Shown in pieces: positions 36,260 to 45,424 of a DNA stretch of 64,000 nt. Both the position numbers and the translations under genes were made by a program. Source of the DNA: Pseudomonas hunanensis (GTDB lineage Bacteria > Pseudomonadota > Gammaproteobacteria > Pseudomonadales > Pseudomonadaceae); NCBI RefSeq assembly GCF_013393325.1, contig NZ_QJRC01000094.1:62001-126000 (forward strand), in the 5' to 3' direction. A model generated the notes under the pieces. The model saw only the letters and a list, made by a program, of their open reading frames with translations. It made no database searches and was not told where the DNA came from. Every line of letters begins with the position of its first letter. Position 1 is the first letter of the stretch.

Positions 36260-37057
36260 ATGAACATCGACCTCGGCGGGCGCACCGCCATCATCAGCGG
36301 CTCTACCGGCGGTATTGGTCTGGCCATCGCCCGCGGCCTGGCCCGCGCCAACGCCGACGTGGTCATTGCCGGCCGCAGCCAGAAATCGCTGGATGCAGCC
36401 TTGGCCGAACTGCGCCAACAAGGCGGCCGTGGGCAGATTCACGGCGTGGTCGCCGACCTGGGCACCGCCACCGGTGCCGACACCCTGTTTGCCGCCCACC
36501 CACGGGCCGACATCCTGGTCAACAACCTGGGCATCTACGACGACGTCGACTTCTTCGACGTGGCCGACAGTGAGTGGGCGCGCTTCTACGATACCAACGT
36601 GTTGAGCGGCGTGCGCCTGGCCCGCCACTATGCACCGGGGATGGTCGAGAAAGGCTGGGGGCGGATCCTGTTCATTTCCTCGGAATCGGGCATCGCCATC
36701 CCTGCGGACATGATCAACTACGGTGTTACCAAGGCCGCCAACTTGGCCGTTTCCCATGGCCTGGCCAAGCGCCTGGCCGGCACCGGGGTTACCGTGAACG
36801 CGATACTGCCCGGCCCGACCCTGACCGATGGCGTGGCCGCGCTGGTAGCCGATGCGGCACAGGCGTCCGGGCGCAGCATTCGTGAAGAGGCCGACAACTT
36901 CGTACGTACCGCACGGCCAAGTTCGATCATTCAGCGCGCCGCCGATGTCGACGAAGTCGCCCACCTCGCGGTGTACCTCGCCTCGCCTTACTCCTCCGCC
37001 ACCACCGGCGCGGCCCTGCGGGTCGACGGCGGTGTGGTCGACAGCCTTGCTATCTGA
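36260..37057 (+). CDS. Short-chain dehydrogenase/reductase
   Basis: The 265-aa enzyme has the classical SDR layout: cofactor loop 'GSTGGIGLAIA' (about residues 14-24), 'NNLGIYDD' for the NNAG motif, the catalytic Ser in 'FISSESG', and the 'YGVTK' YxxxK motif (about 154-158). 'AGRSQKS' after beta-2 is consistent with NADP preference. A clear ribosome site (aggag) precedes ATG 36260. The SRPBCC gene follows after 21 bases, so they are co-transcribed. Confidence 0.92.
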   Translation: MNIDLGGRTAIISGSTGGIGLAIARGLARANADVVIAGRSQKSLDAALAELRQQGGRGQIHGVVADLGTATGADTLFAAHPRADILVNNLGIYDDVDFFDVADSEWARFYDTNVLSGVRLARHYAPGMVEKGWGRILFISSESGIAIPADMINYGVTKAANLAVSHGLAKRLAGTGVTVNAILPGPTLTDGVAALVADAAQASGRSIREEADNFVRTARPSSIIQRAADVDEVAHLAVYLASPYSSATTGAALRVDGGVVDSLAI

Positions 37058-37078
37058 ACTCAACTGGAGCATTACCCT

Positions 37079-37486
37079 ATGGCAACTGCCTACGCTTCCC
37101 TGCAAGCCCAACACAGCCCTGAACACGTCTGGGCATTGATCGGCGGTTTCGACAGCCTGCCGGACTGGCTGCCGTTCATCCCCGAGAGCATCTCCAGCGA
37201 AGGCGGCCGTGTGCGCTCGCTGAAAGACCCGGACGGCAACAGCATCGTCGAGCGCCTTACAGCTTTTGACGACAACGCGCGCAGCTACAGCTACACGATC
37301 CTGAGCAGCCCGTTTCCGGTGACCGACTACCGATCGACCCTGCGAGTCAAGGCCGACGGCCAAGGCAGCCTGGTGGAGTGGTTCGGCGAATTCACCCCGG
37401 CCGGTGTCAGTGAGGCCGAGGCTGAGGCACTGTTCAAAGGCATCTACGAAGGTGGCCTGCAAGCCTTGGCGAAAACCCTGGGCTAA
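37079..37486 (+). CDS. SRPBCC-family protein (polyketide cyclase/START-like)
   Basis: The 135-aa product has the small START-fold pattern: 'HSPEHVWALIGGFDSLPDWLPFI' at the start, a central set of beta strands and a long C-terminal helix ('EAEAEALFKGIYEGGLQALAKTL'). These proteins bind hydrophobic ligands and can catalyse cyclisation or act as carriers. It is 21 bases after the SDR gene and is probably its functional partner. A hairpin ends the unit. Confidence 0.85.
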   Translation: MATAYASLQAQHSPEHVWALIGGFDSLPDWLPFIPESISSEGGRVRSLKDPDGNSIVERLTAFDDNARSYSYTILSSPFPVTDYRSTLRVKADGQGSLVEWFGEFTPAGVSEAEAEALFKGIYEGGLQALAKTLG

Positions 37487-37529
37487 GCGAGTCCCCCAGG
37501 TACCTCATCCCCTTGCAAGATTCGAGGGT

Positions 37530-37552
37530 GGGGGCAAAGCGCTTTTGCCCCC
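37530..37552 (+). terminator. Hairpin after the SDR-SRPBCC unit
   Basis: gggggcaaagc pairs with gcttttgccccc, with one extra T in the second arm, 43 bases after the stop codon. It is a near-perfect GC-rich stem without a T-run. Confidence 0.55.
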
Positions 37553-37643
37553 CCGTCAAAACACCTTGTCCCACCCCCGCCTGTATCCCCCGCCTCATCT
37601 GCGCTAGCCTGCCGCCCATACTCGTCTCACAAGGACCCGCACC

Positions 37644-38630
37644 ATGCCAACTGATTATCAAGCCTGGGGCTGGACCCCGAACGCCGGCCTCGAAGGCCTG
37701 CAGCTGCTGCGCAAACCCCTGCCGCAACCCGGACCCGGCGAAGTGCTGGTGGCCAACCGAGCTATAGCCCTCAACCCGGTGGACTGGAAAATCTGCGAAT
37801 GGGGCCATCCGGCCTGGCAGCAAGGCACAGTACCGGGTGTGGATGGCGCCGGGGTGGTCGTCGCCGCTGGCGCAGGCGTCGAACTGCCCTTGGGCAGCCG
37901 CGTGGCTTACCATCAGTCGCTGGCTCGCGACGGCAGTTTCGCCGAGCATTGCCTGCTCGATGCCAGCCTGGTGATGCACATCCCCAGCGCACTCAGCGAC
38001 AGCGCCGCCGCCGCCGTACCCTGCCCCGCGCTGACCGCCTGGCAGGCCCTGGCCAAGATACCGGCAGGCACCAGCCGCGATGTGCTGGTGATTGGTGCCG
38101 GTGGTGCGGTGGGCTTCTACCTGGCGCAGTTGGCCGCACAACGTGGCCTGCGCGTGTGGGCGACAGCCAGCCAGCGCCACCACGCGGCGCTCAAGGCGCT
38201 GGGCACAAGCGGCGTGTTCGACTACCACGACGCCGACTGGCAACAGCAGTTGCAGGTCGCCCTGGGTGAGCGCCCGCTGCATGCCCTGTTCGACACCGTC
38301 AGTGGCGCCCACGCAGGCAGCCTCGCCCATCTGCTGGGCTACAACGGGCACCTGGTGTGCATCCAGGACCGCCAGGAAAGCGCGCCAACAGCCGCCTTCA
38401 GCACAGCCATTTCGCTGCATGAAGTGGCGCTGAACAGCGTGCATGCCCATGGCCGCCTGGCAGATCGCCAGGCCCTGCGCATGGCCGGTGAACAGCTGTT
38501 GCAGGCTGTCGCCAATGGCAGCCTGATCGCGCCTCAACGCCGTGAGTTCGACTTCGCCACGCTGCCCGATGCACTGCGGCAATTGAAAGAAGGCCAAGGC
38601 GCAGGCAAATGGGTGACGCGCCTCGGCTGA
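37644..38630 (+). CDS. Zinc-independent alcohol dehydrogenase-like / quinone oxidoreductase (MDR family)
   Basis: The 328-aa protein is a medium-chain dehydrogenase/reductase. A GroES-like N-terminal domain ('PGPGEVLVANRAIALNPVDWK', 'GVDGAGVVVAAGAGV') is followed by a Rossmann domain with 'VIGAGGAVGFYLAQLA' (about residues 147-162). The structural zinc cysteines of true alcohol dehydrogenases are absent, pointing to the quinone oxidoreductase branch. It would reduce an enone or quinone with NAD(P)H. A separate HTH gene follows 106 bases on. Confidence 0.88.
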   Translation: MPTDYQAWGWTPNAGLEGLQLLRKPLPQPGPGEVLVANRAIALNPVDWKICEWGHPAWQQGTVPGVDGAGVVVAAGAGVELPLGSRVAYHQSLARDGSFAEHCLLDASLVMHIPSALSDSAAAAVPCPALTAWQALAKIPAGTSRDVLVIGAGGAVGFYLAQLAAQRGLRVWATASQRHHAALKALGTSGVFDYHDADWQQQLQVALGERPLHALFDTVSGAHAGSLAHLLGYNGHLVCIQDRQESAPTAAFSTAISLHEVALNSVHAHGRLADRQALRMAGEQLLQAVANGSLIAPQRREFDFATLPDALRQLKEGQGAGKWVTRLG

Positions 38631-38736
38631 AGGGCATCCGCGCAACTTGGATCCCATTCTGTGACAAGGTATGCTGGGCAATAGCTAAACGCCATTACTC
38701 AGGCAGGCTTAGTGCCTGCCCTCAAGGACGAGCCCT

Positions 38737-39279
38737 TTGCCCAGCCACCCAACCCGCCACACTATTGCCCGCCAGTGGCAGTTGCTCAAGTTGCTGCCCG
38801 GCCGCCATCCGGGCATGAGCTCTACCCAGTTGCAGGCCGCCCTGACAACCGTGGGTCATACCACCAGCAAACGTACCGTCGAGCGCGACCTGGTCGAGCT
38901 CGCTGCGCTGTTCCCGCTGCAGTGCAACAGCAAAGGCATGCCCTACGGTTGGTACTGGCAACCGAGCATGAGCCTGGTCGATGCGCAGCCACTGCAACCG
39001 GACATACTCACACCCCCGGCACAGGTTGAACTGCACGCCTGGGTGGACGACACACTGGCGCGCCTGCTGAAAGAATCCCCGCTGTCCGCAGACATGCAGC
39101 TGACCCCGCAAGCGAGCGGCGGCGCGGCATTGGTGGCCACCGTCGACGACAACCGGGCACTGATGGGCTGGCTGCTGTCGCAAGCGGGTTCGATCCGCGT
39201 GCAGGCCCCGAAGACGCTGCGCGTGGCCATGCTGGAACAGCTGCGCCAGAGCCTGGCGCTGCACGATGGCGGTTGTTGA
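38737..39279 (+). CDS. HTH regulator resembling WYL-type proteins, truncated form
   Basis: The 180-aa product begins with a DeoR/WYL-type winged HTH ('RQWQLLKLLPGRHPGMSSTQLQAAL', then 'SKRTVERDLVEL', about residues 12-58). The remaining part resembles the N-terminal linker and the start of a WYL domain, but the protein ends before a full WYL core, which usually needs about 300 residues. The start is a TTG at 38737 with aagga 8 bases upstream; no better start exists. The target is unknown; neighbours are the MDR and cyclase genes. Confidence 0.78.
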   Translation: MPSHPTRHTIARQWQLLKLLPGRHPGMSSTQLQAALTTVGHTTSKRTVERDLVELAALFPLQCNSKGMPYGWYWQPSMSLVDAQPLQPDILTPPAQVELHAWVDDTLARLLKESPLSADMQLTPQASGGAALVATVDDNRALMGWLLSQAGSIRVQAPKTLRVAMLEQLRQSLALHDGGC

Positions 39280-39377
39280 CCGGCAGGCAAATATCATTGT
39301 CCTGCCGAGCGCTTTTTCCCGGTGCCGGCCCTGCGCAGAATTCGCTCCTGACAACGCATCACTTTCAGGAGTACACG

Positions 39378-40313
39378 ATGAAACGCTTCAAGCCCCTGCT
39401 GCTGGCCGTCGCCTTGGCGACCACTGCCCAGGCTACCCTTGCCACCGACTGGCAGCACTCGCCGTACGGCAAGCAGGATGAAATCGGCGCTGCCAACCTG
39501 CTCACCCCAGACGTGGTCAAGCAGGCCGTCGGCCTGGTCAAGACCGGCAAGACCTACCCCTTGGCCGTACCCGTGAGCAAGGACTTGCCGGCGTTCCGCC
39601 ACCGCAGCTTTCACCTGTACAACATCCAGCCCGGCGAGCAGGCCGGCCAGACCCTCGGCCGCAACAAGTTCAGCTTCAACGATGAACTGGTCAACGGCTG
39701 GACCGGCGTTGGCACCCAGCTCAACGGCATCGGCCATATCGGCATCGACAACGTCTACTACAACGGCAACAAGGCTGCGGATTTCGTCACCGTTGAAGGC
39801 GTGACCAAGCTCGGCGTGGAGAAAGTACCGCCCATGGTCACGCGTGGTGTGGTGCTGGACATGACGGCCTACTTCGGCAAGGCCATCGTACCGGGTGGCA
39901 CCGCGTTTACCGTCGCAGACATCAAGGCGGTGCTGAAGAAAGAAGGCATTACCCTGCGCAAGGGTGATGTGGTGCTGTTCAACACCGGCTGGCTGGAGTT
40001 GGTCGGCAAGGATAACCAGCAGTTCCTCGCCACCGAGCCAGGCATCGACCTACCGGCTGCCGAATGGCTGGCGGATCAGGGCATCGTCGCCTTCGGTGGC
40101 GATACCTGGGCCTCCGAGGTATACCCCAACCCGACCGGTGAAGAGTTCCCGGTCAACCAATTCATGCTGGCCAAGCGTGGCATTTACAACCTGGAATTGA
40201 TCGACACGCGCGCGCTGGTGAAAGACAAGGCGTTCGAGTTCCTGTTCGTGCTGGGCCAGCCGCTGTACAAGGGCTCGACTCAAGTCAATATCAACCCGGT
40301 GGCGATTCACTGA
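39378..40313 (+). CDS. Exported cyclase-family hydrolase (kynurenine formamidase-like fold)
   Basis: The 311-aa protein has a signal peptide (about residues 1-23, 'TAQATLATDW'), so it works in the periplasm. It belongs to the cyclase/isatin-hydrolase family ('DEIGAANLLTPDVVKQAVGLVKTGKTYPLAVP'). The usual metal motif HxGTHxDxxxH is changed to 'VGTQLNGIGH', so metal binding may differ from kynurenine formamidase. Asp and His residues elsewhere, such as 'GDVVLFNTGW' and 'FGGDTWASE', are typical. ATG 39378 has a cagga ribosome site. Confidence 0.85.
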   Translation: MKRFKPLLLAVALATTAQATLATDWQHSPYGKQDEIGAANLLTPDVVKQAVGLVKTGKTYPLAVPVSKDLPAFRHRSFHLYNIQPGEQAGQTLGRNKFSFNDELVNGWTGVGTQLNGIGHIGIDNVYYNGNKAADFVTVEGVTKLGVEKVPPMVTRGVVLDMTAYFGKAIVPGGTAFTVADIKAVLKKEGITLRKGDVVLFNTGWLELVGKDNQQFLATEPGIDLPAAEWLADQGIVAFGGDTWASEVYPNPTGEEFPVNQFMLAKRGIYNLELIDTRALVKDKAFEFLFVLGQPLYKGSTQVNINPVAIH

Positions 40314-40339
40314 TCACCGGGCTGATTCAATCTGAATAT

Positions 40340-40360
40340 TGGGGCTGCTTTACAGCCCCA
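40340..40360. terminator. Bidirectional hairpin
   Basis: tggggctg / cagcccca form an 8-bp stem with a 5-base loop, between the convergent cyclase and SDR genes. Confidence 0.65.
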
Positions 40361-40364
40361 GCTT

Positions 40365-41141
40365 TCAGAACGTACCCGGATACGCCCCGCCATCAATCAG
40401 CAGGTTCTGCCCGGTGATGTACCCGGCCTGCGCGCTGCACAGAAACGCGCAATAAGCGCCGAACTCCCCGGCATCACCAAAGCGTGCCGCCGGAATGGCC
40501 TTGCGCCGCGCCTGGGCAGTGGCTTGCACATCACCGCCTGCCGCCTTCAACGTCTTTTGCAGACGCGCCGTGTCGAACGCCCCGGGCAGCAGGTTGTTCA
40601 GCGTCACGTTGCTGCCCGCCAGGCGCTGCTGCCGGGCCAGTCCGGCGATGAAGCCGGTCAGGCCACTGCGGGCGCCATTGGACAGGCCCAGTATGTCGAT
40701 CGGTGCCTTCACTGCGCCTGAAGTGATATTCACCACCCGGCCGAACCCCCGCTCGGCCATGCCATCGACCACCGCTTTGATCAGCTCGATGGGGGTGAGC
40801 ATGTTGGCGTCCAACGCCTTCAGCCAGTCTTCACGCCCCCAGTCACGGAAGTCCCCCGGTGGCGGGCCACCGGCGTTGTTGACCAGAATATCGACCTGCG
40901 GGCAGGCCGCCAGCAGCGCCTGACGTACCTCGGCATCGGCTACATCACCGGCTACGGTACGCACCTCGATGCCCGGATTAGCCGCGCGCAACTCATTGGC
41001 GGTCTGCTGCAAGGTGGCGTCGGTACGGGCATTGATGACCAGGTTGACGCCCTCTTTGCCAAGCGCCTCGGCGCAGCCTTTGCCCAGGCCCTGGCTGGCC
41101 GCGCAGACGATGGCCCAGCGGCCGGTAATACCTAGATCCAT
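40365..41141 (-). CDS. SDR-family protein with non-canonical active site
   Basis: The 258-aa protein has an SDR fold: 'AASQGLGKGCAEAL' cofactor loop (about residues 14-27), 'VNNAGGPPPGDF' and 'GQNLLIDGGAYPG' at the end. At the place of the catalytic YxxxK the sequence reads 'LGLSNGARSG', so both Tyr and Lys are missing; Ser in 'ITSGAVKAP' is present. This matches an SDR subgroup of uncertain chemistry. Start ATG 41141 has aggag upstream. A LysR gene lies upstream in the same direction. Confidence 0.87.
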   Translation of the reverse strand: MDLGITGRWAIVCAASQGLGKGCAEALGKEGVNLVINARTDATLQQTANELRAANPGIEVRTVAGDVADAEVRQALLAACPQVDILVNNAGGPPPGDFRDWGREDWLKALDANMLTPIELIKAVVDGMAERGFGRVVNITSGAVKAPIDILGLSNGARSGLTGFIAGLARQQRLAGSNVTLNNLLPGAFDTARLQKTLKAAGGDVQATAQARRKAIPAARFGDAGEFGAYCAFLCSAQAGYITGQNLLIDGGAYPGTF

Positions 41142-41314
41142 TGGGTTGCTCCTAGATGTAATGCAGTTACAGGGTTGCAGGCAGGCCGTGCCGGTACAAT
41201 CTAGAACGCCGGTCACGGCCACCGATAATGAAAAGAGCTGATCTACCAATAACCATTGCTTATCCCCACCAGCGCTGCAACAACGGGTCGGGGGTGGATA
41301 GGCACTGTGGCGCG

Positions 41315-42235
41315 TCAACCAGCTACCAACTCCTCTACCAGCAACCGCGCCGCTGGCGACAATGGCGCCGCTACCCGGTGCACGATGCCGAACGGCTCGC
41401 TCAACGCCCGCAGCTGCACCGCCAGCGACACCAGCAACCCACGCTGTTCGGCGAAGGCCGCCACTGCACTCGGGATGACCGCCACCAGGCTCGGATCATC
41501 TTCCAGCAGCATGAAGGTGGCGAAGGTGGAGAAGGTTTCCAGCGGATAGCGTGGCACTTGCACTCCGGCCTCGCTCAACTCGCGCTCCAGCGCCTGGCGC
41601 ATGGGCATGTTGGCCGGGTAGACAACCCAACGGTACTGGCTCAGCTCGCCGATCTCCAGGGCCATCGCCCCAGCCAGTGGGTGCTGTGGGTGCGCGACCA
41701 CCGCCAGTGGCTCATGAGCCAGTTCGACAAAGGCATATTCCGCAGCGTTACGGCCCAGGCCCGGTCGACAGATGGCCAGGTCGAGCCGCCCCTCATCCAG
41801 CTGAGCGAGCAGATTGGCGCTGGTGTTCTCGGCGATCTCCACGGCCAACTGTGGCTGTTTGCGGCGCAAGCGCCCCAAGGCGCTGACCAGCGCCGGCATA
41901 GCGCCCATGATGCAGCCCACCGCCAGCCGCCCACCCTGGCCTTGTACGATGCCCAGCACTTCTTCGCGCAAATGCCCCAGGTCGCTGTGAATCAGCCGCG
42001 CATAGCGCACCACGCAACGGCCCACATCGTTGGCCACCAAACCACTAGGCAAGCGCTGGAACAACGGTACGCCCAGCACTTCTTCCACCTCGCGCAAGGC
42101 CTTTGTGGCACCGGGCTGGGAGATGGCCATGGCTTCGGCCGCCTTGTGCAGCGAACCGCAACGGTCCAGCTCGATCAACAGACGCAACTGGCGTAGGCGC
42201 AGGCGAGAAAAAATGGAGTCCAGGGAAGGGATCAT
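41315..42235 (-). CDS. LysR-family transcriptional regulator (GbpR/Cbl-like)
   Basis: The 306-aa regulator has its HTH at about residues 12-65 ('LIELDRCGSLHKAAEAMAISQPGATKALREVEEVLG') and an effector domain from about 100. 'QPGATKALREVE' is typical of the galactose-binding-protein regulator (GbpR) and pca-type LysR group. The SDR gene follows 173 bases downstream and may be its target. Confidence 0.9.
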   Translation of the reverse strand: MIPSLDSIFSRLRLRQLRLLIELDRCGSLHKAAEAMAISQPGATKALREVEEVLGVPLFQRLPSGLVANDVGRCVVRYARLIHSDLGHLREEVLGIVQGQGGRLAVGCIMGAMPALVSALGRLRRKQPQLAVEIAENTSANLLAQLDEGRLDLAICRPGLGRNAAEYAFVELAHEPLAVVAHPQHPLAGAMALEIGELSQYRWVVYPANMPMRQALERELSEAGVQVPRYPLETFSTFATFMLLEDDPSLVAVIPSAVAAFAEQRGLLVSLAVQLRALSEPFGIVHRVAAPLSPAARLLVEELVAG

Positions 42236-42361
42236 CAGGCAGGCTCGGCATGGCTCTTGTAATGCCGAGCACTATAAAGGGTGGTCAATGGGGCAGCGTT
42301 GCGTTTGCAGCAAATAACCTTTGATTGCAGCACACGCATGCCCGCATTTTTCTGCAGGCGC

Positions 42362-43084
42362 TTACCGCGTAGTACGTCGTGCCAGGCAGGCGTAGCCCAA
42401 CCCCAGCACGGTGGCCGCCAGCGCTCCCAGCAACACCATCAGCTCGCGGCTATAGCGGGCCACCAAGGCCGGGAAGCCGATGACCTCGTGGTACACCTGC
42501 ACATTGGCGGCACCGTTGGCGTGGCTGATGCTGACCCCGCCCTGGCGGATCTGTGAATAGTCTGCGTCGAAATACACCCACACCTTGCACGTACCGCCTG
42601 GCTCTATGGCCGGGATCTCCACCTGGGCGGTTGCGGTTTCCAGCAGCGTGTCGTTGCCGGCAGCATCGCGCACCTGCACCAGGCCCTTGGCTGGCAGGCG
42701 GATTTTCACCTGGCGTACCTGCGCGTCACCACTGTTGCGCAGCTCGATGAGCAAGCCGGTGCGGTGGTCGACCAGCCCGGCTTCGAACGGCTTGGCGAAC
42801 AGTTGGGCATACGGTGCCTGAGCCATTTCGATCAGCCGCTCGACCTGGTCATGGCTCAGTTCGCCCTGGTCGATGTTGTTGATGCGCCCCTGCAATTGTT
42901 CGTACTTGAGCTGTTCGCTGGCCTTGCTGATACGCTCGCTGAACTGGCTGGGGTAAGTGAGGTAGGCATAGGTCAGTGACGCCTCCAAGCGCGGGTTGCC
43001 CCTGAGCAACGCGTAGGCGGCCAACAGGACCATCAGGCCAATCAGCACGGCGACGAGAAGCTTCCCCACCTTGTCCCAGCTCAA
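42362..43084 (-). CDS. Hypothetical membrane protein with two terminal helices
   Basis: The 240-aa product has a membrane helix at each end (about residues 9-27 and 212-232). Between them is a helical segment ('ERISKASEQLKYEQLQGRI') and a beta-rich domain with 'GLLIELRNSGDAQVRQVKIRLP', which looks like an immunoglobulin-like or CARDB-type fold. I do not recognise the family. It stands alone, next to a LysR gene and a GST. Confidence 0.72.
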   Translation of the reverse strand: MSWDKVGKLLVAVLIGLMVLLAAYALLRGNPRLEASLTYAYLTYPSQFSERISKASEQLKYEQLQGRINNIDQGELSHDQVERLIEMAQAPYAQLFAKPFEAGLVDHRTGLLIELRNSGDAQVRQVKIRLPAKGLVQVRDAAGNDTLLETATAQVEIPAIEPGGTCKVWVYFDADYSQIRQGGVSISHANGAANVQVYHEVIGFPALVARYSRELMVLLGALAATVLGLGYACLARRTTR

Positions 43085-43359
43085 TGCATACTTCCTTCTG
43101 TCGTGTTACAGACGTTCAAAACCGCCCAAGGGTGCCAACTTCACGCCCCCCAGGCAAGCCTGACCGGGCTTGGTGGGTTGCGGGCGTGCGGAGACTAGGG
43201 TGCTCCGGCTACCTCCACAATAGCCAAGGGGGTGAAAAGGGTTACTTTCGGAAATGGACTACAAGAACATTACGAAGGGCGGTTCCGTCGCTGTTCGGCC
43301 CCTTGACCACTGCACGGCAGTGGCGGACGATCAACCTCCCCTACACAAGGACGAACACC

Positions 43360-43983
43360 ATGCTACGGATACTGGGCAGAGCCTCTTCCATCAACGTGCG
43401 GAAAGTTTTGTGGGCCTGTGCCGAGTTCGAGGTCGCGTTCGAGCGTGAGGATTGGGGGTCAGGCTTTCAGCCCACCGACAACGCCGAGTTCCTGGCACTG
43501 AACCCCAATGCCATGGTCCCGGTGATCCAGGATGGCGACTTTACGCTGTGGGAGTCCAACAGCATCATCCGCTACCTGGCCAACCGCTACGGCGCCACCG
43601 CGTTCTATCCAAGCGAAGCGCAGGCGCGGGCCCGGATCGACCAGTGGATCGACTGGCAGGCCTCGGACCTGAACCGTTCGTGGAGCTACGCGTTCATGTC
43701 GCTGGTCAGGCATTCACCCGCCCACCAAGACCCACAGGCGCTTGCGGCCGGTTGCGCGGAGTGGTCGCGTTACATGCACATCCTCGACCGTCAGCTGGCC
43801 GGCACCGGTGCCTATGTGGCCGGCAGCCAGTTCACTCTGGCCGACATCCCTATCGGCCTGTCGGTCAATCGCTGGTTCGAAACGCCATTCGAGCACCCGC
43901 ACTTGCCGGCAGTGCGCGACTACTACGAACGCCTGAGCGAGCGCCCGGCCTATCACCTGCATGGCCGCAATGGTACGCCGTAA
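43360..43983 (+). CDS. Glutathione S-transferase
   Basis: The 207-aa protein has an N-terminal thioredoxin-like domain ('ILGRASSINVRKVLWACAEF', with Ser at the active position, and 'LNPNAMVPVIQDGDFTLWESNSIIRYLA' carrying the cis-Pro and the E-S glutathione-binding pair at about 65-66), then an all-helical C-terminal domain ('FTLADIPIG'). It conjugates or isomerises electrophiles with glutathione. ATG 43360 has aagga upstream; the open frame further upstream is not coding-like. It resembles the theta/beta-class group. Confidence 0.9.
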   Translation: MLRILGRASSINVRKVLWACAEFEVAFEREDWGSGFQPTDNAEFLALNPNAMVPVIQDGDFTLWESNSIIRYLANRYGATAFYPSEAQARARIDQWIDWQASDLNRSWSYAFMSLVRHSPAHQDPQALAAGCAEWSRYMHILDRQLAGTGAYVAGSQFTLADIPIGLSVNRWFETPFEHPHLPAVRDYYERLSERPAYHLHGRNGTP

Positions 43984-44052
43984 CGCCAACAACGACTTTT
44001 ATCGGCGGGCGGGGTGGGTGTGTACAGGGGCGGTAGCTGCTTTGCAGCTCAT

Positions 44053-44132
44053 CGCGACATAAGGCCGCTTCCACAGAGACCGCGCAGCACCTGGAGCTTG
44101 CGCTGCACTTGTGGAAGCGACCTTGTGTCGCG
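44053..44132. repeat. Inverted repeat related to the element at 16484
   Basis: cgcgacataaggccgcttccaca (44053-44075) pairs with tgtggaagcgaccttgtgtcgcg (44110-44132) with two mismatches. It is a diverged copy of the 16484-16555 palindrome and lies between the convergent GST and MFS genes. Confidence 0.75.
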
Positions 44133-44154
44133 GTAGGGGCGCGAACTCAGCGTG

Positions 44155-45330
44155 CTACAGCGCCACCTGCCCCGCTGCAGCCACTACTCGCCCACGCCAG
44201 GCAAACAGCAGCACCATCACCAACCCCAACGCCGCCATCGCCGCGCCCGCCAGGGAAATCGCCGGGTAACCCAGCCCCGCATTGATCACCGCGCCACCCA
44301 GTGCCGCGCCAATCGCGTTACCCAGGTTGAACGCGCCAATGTTGACTGCCGATGCCAGGTTGGGCGCATCTTTGGCCGCTTCCATCACCCGCATCTGCAG
44401 GGGTGGAACCAAAGCAAAGCTCGCTGCTCCCCAGACCAGGATCGCCAGAGCCGTCGGCAGCGGCCAGTCCAGCACCAGCGGGAACACCAGCAACACGGCA
44501 ATCAAAACGGCCAACGACAGGATCAACGTGCGATCGATCGAGCGATCCGCCGCCTTGCCGCCCCACACGTTGCCCAGGGTCAGGCCGACACCGAACAACA
44601 CCAGCATGGCCGTCACGAAGGTGGTGGACGCCGCCGCTTCGCTTTGCAGGATCGGCGCAATGTAGGTGAACACCGTGAACATCGCACTGGAACCCACCAC
44701 GGTCAGCAACAACGCCGCCAGCACCGGCCCACGGCCTAGCACGCGGATTTCGGCCAGGGCCCCATCCCCCTTGGGCGCGGCCACATTGGGCAGCGCGTAC
44801 CAGAGCGTGGTCATCGCCACCAGGCCAAGCCCGGCTATACCCCAGAACGCCGTGCGCCAGCCCAGCATTTCACCAAACCAGGTCGCCAACGGCACTCCGC
44901 CGATGGTGGCCAGGGTCAAGCCCATGAACATGGCTGCCACGGCCCCAGCGCGCTTCTCGGGCGGCACCACGCTGGCCGCGACGATCGAGCCGATGCCGAA
45001 GAAAGCACCGTGGTTGAGCGAGGTGACCACGCGGGCCACCAGCAAGCTGGCGTAGTCACTGGCCAGGGCCGACATCAAATTACCCAGGGTGAAAATGGCC
45101 ATCAGCCCGATCAACAGGTAACGCCGTGGGATCTTCACCGTGGCCAGGGTCATCAAAGGCGCGCCGATCAGCACGCCAATGGCATAGGCACTGACCAGCA
45201 GCCCGGCAGCAGGAATGGAAACACCAAGGTCGGTGGCGATACTGGGCAACATGCCCATGGGGGCGAACTCCGTGACACCGATGCCAAAGGCACCGATGGC
45301 GAGTGCGACGAGAGGTGGATTGATACGCAT
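44155..45330 (-). CDS. DHA1-family MFS efflux transporter
   Basis: The 391-aa protein has twelve helices in the AraJ/PbuE-like DHA1 group: 'GIGVTEFAPMGMLPSIATDLGVS' in helix 1, 'PRRYLLIGLMAIFTLGNLMSALA' next, and antiporter motif C-like 'GLTLATIGGVPLATWFGEMLGWR' in helix 5. Members export drugs, arabinose or purines. The LysR gene that diverges 94 bases away is its probable regulator. Confidence 0.9.
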   Translation of the reverse strand: MRINPPLVALAIGAFGIGVTEFAPMGMLPSIATDLGVSIPAAGLLVSAYAIGVLIGAPLMTLATVKIPRRYLLIGLMAIFTLGNLMSALASDYASLLVARVVTSLNHGAFFGIGSIVAASVVPPEKRAGAVAAMFMGLTLATIGGVPLATWFGEMLGWRTAFWGIAGLGLVAMTTLWYALPNVAAPKGDGALAEIRVLGRGPVLAALLLTVVGSSAMFTVFTYIAPILQSEAAASTTFVTAMLVLFGVGLTLGNVWGGKAADRSIDRTLILSLAVLIAVLLVFPLVLDWPLPTALAILVWGAASFALVPPLQMRVMEAAKDAPNLASAVNIGAFNLGNAIGAALGGAVINAGLGYPAISLAGAAMAALGLVMVLLFAWRGRVVAAAGQVAL

Positions 45331-45424
45331 GGCAAGCTCCTTATCTATGCCGCGAATGCTACGATCTGTTTCAAAGTCGCACTAGACTGCTTTTTTGCGA
45401 ACCACCTTTGCTTGTGAGGCACAA

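Noticed and set aside
43084..43359. N-terminal extension of the glutathione S-transferase by 92 codons
   Set aside because: The added sequence is not domain-like; ATG 43360 has a ribosome site and starts at the thioredoxin-like fold.
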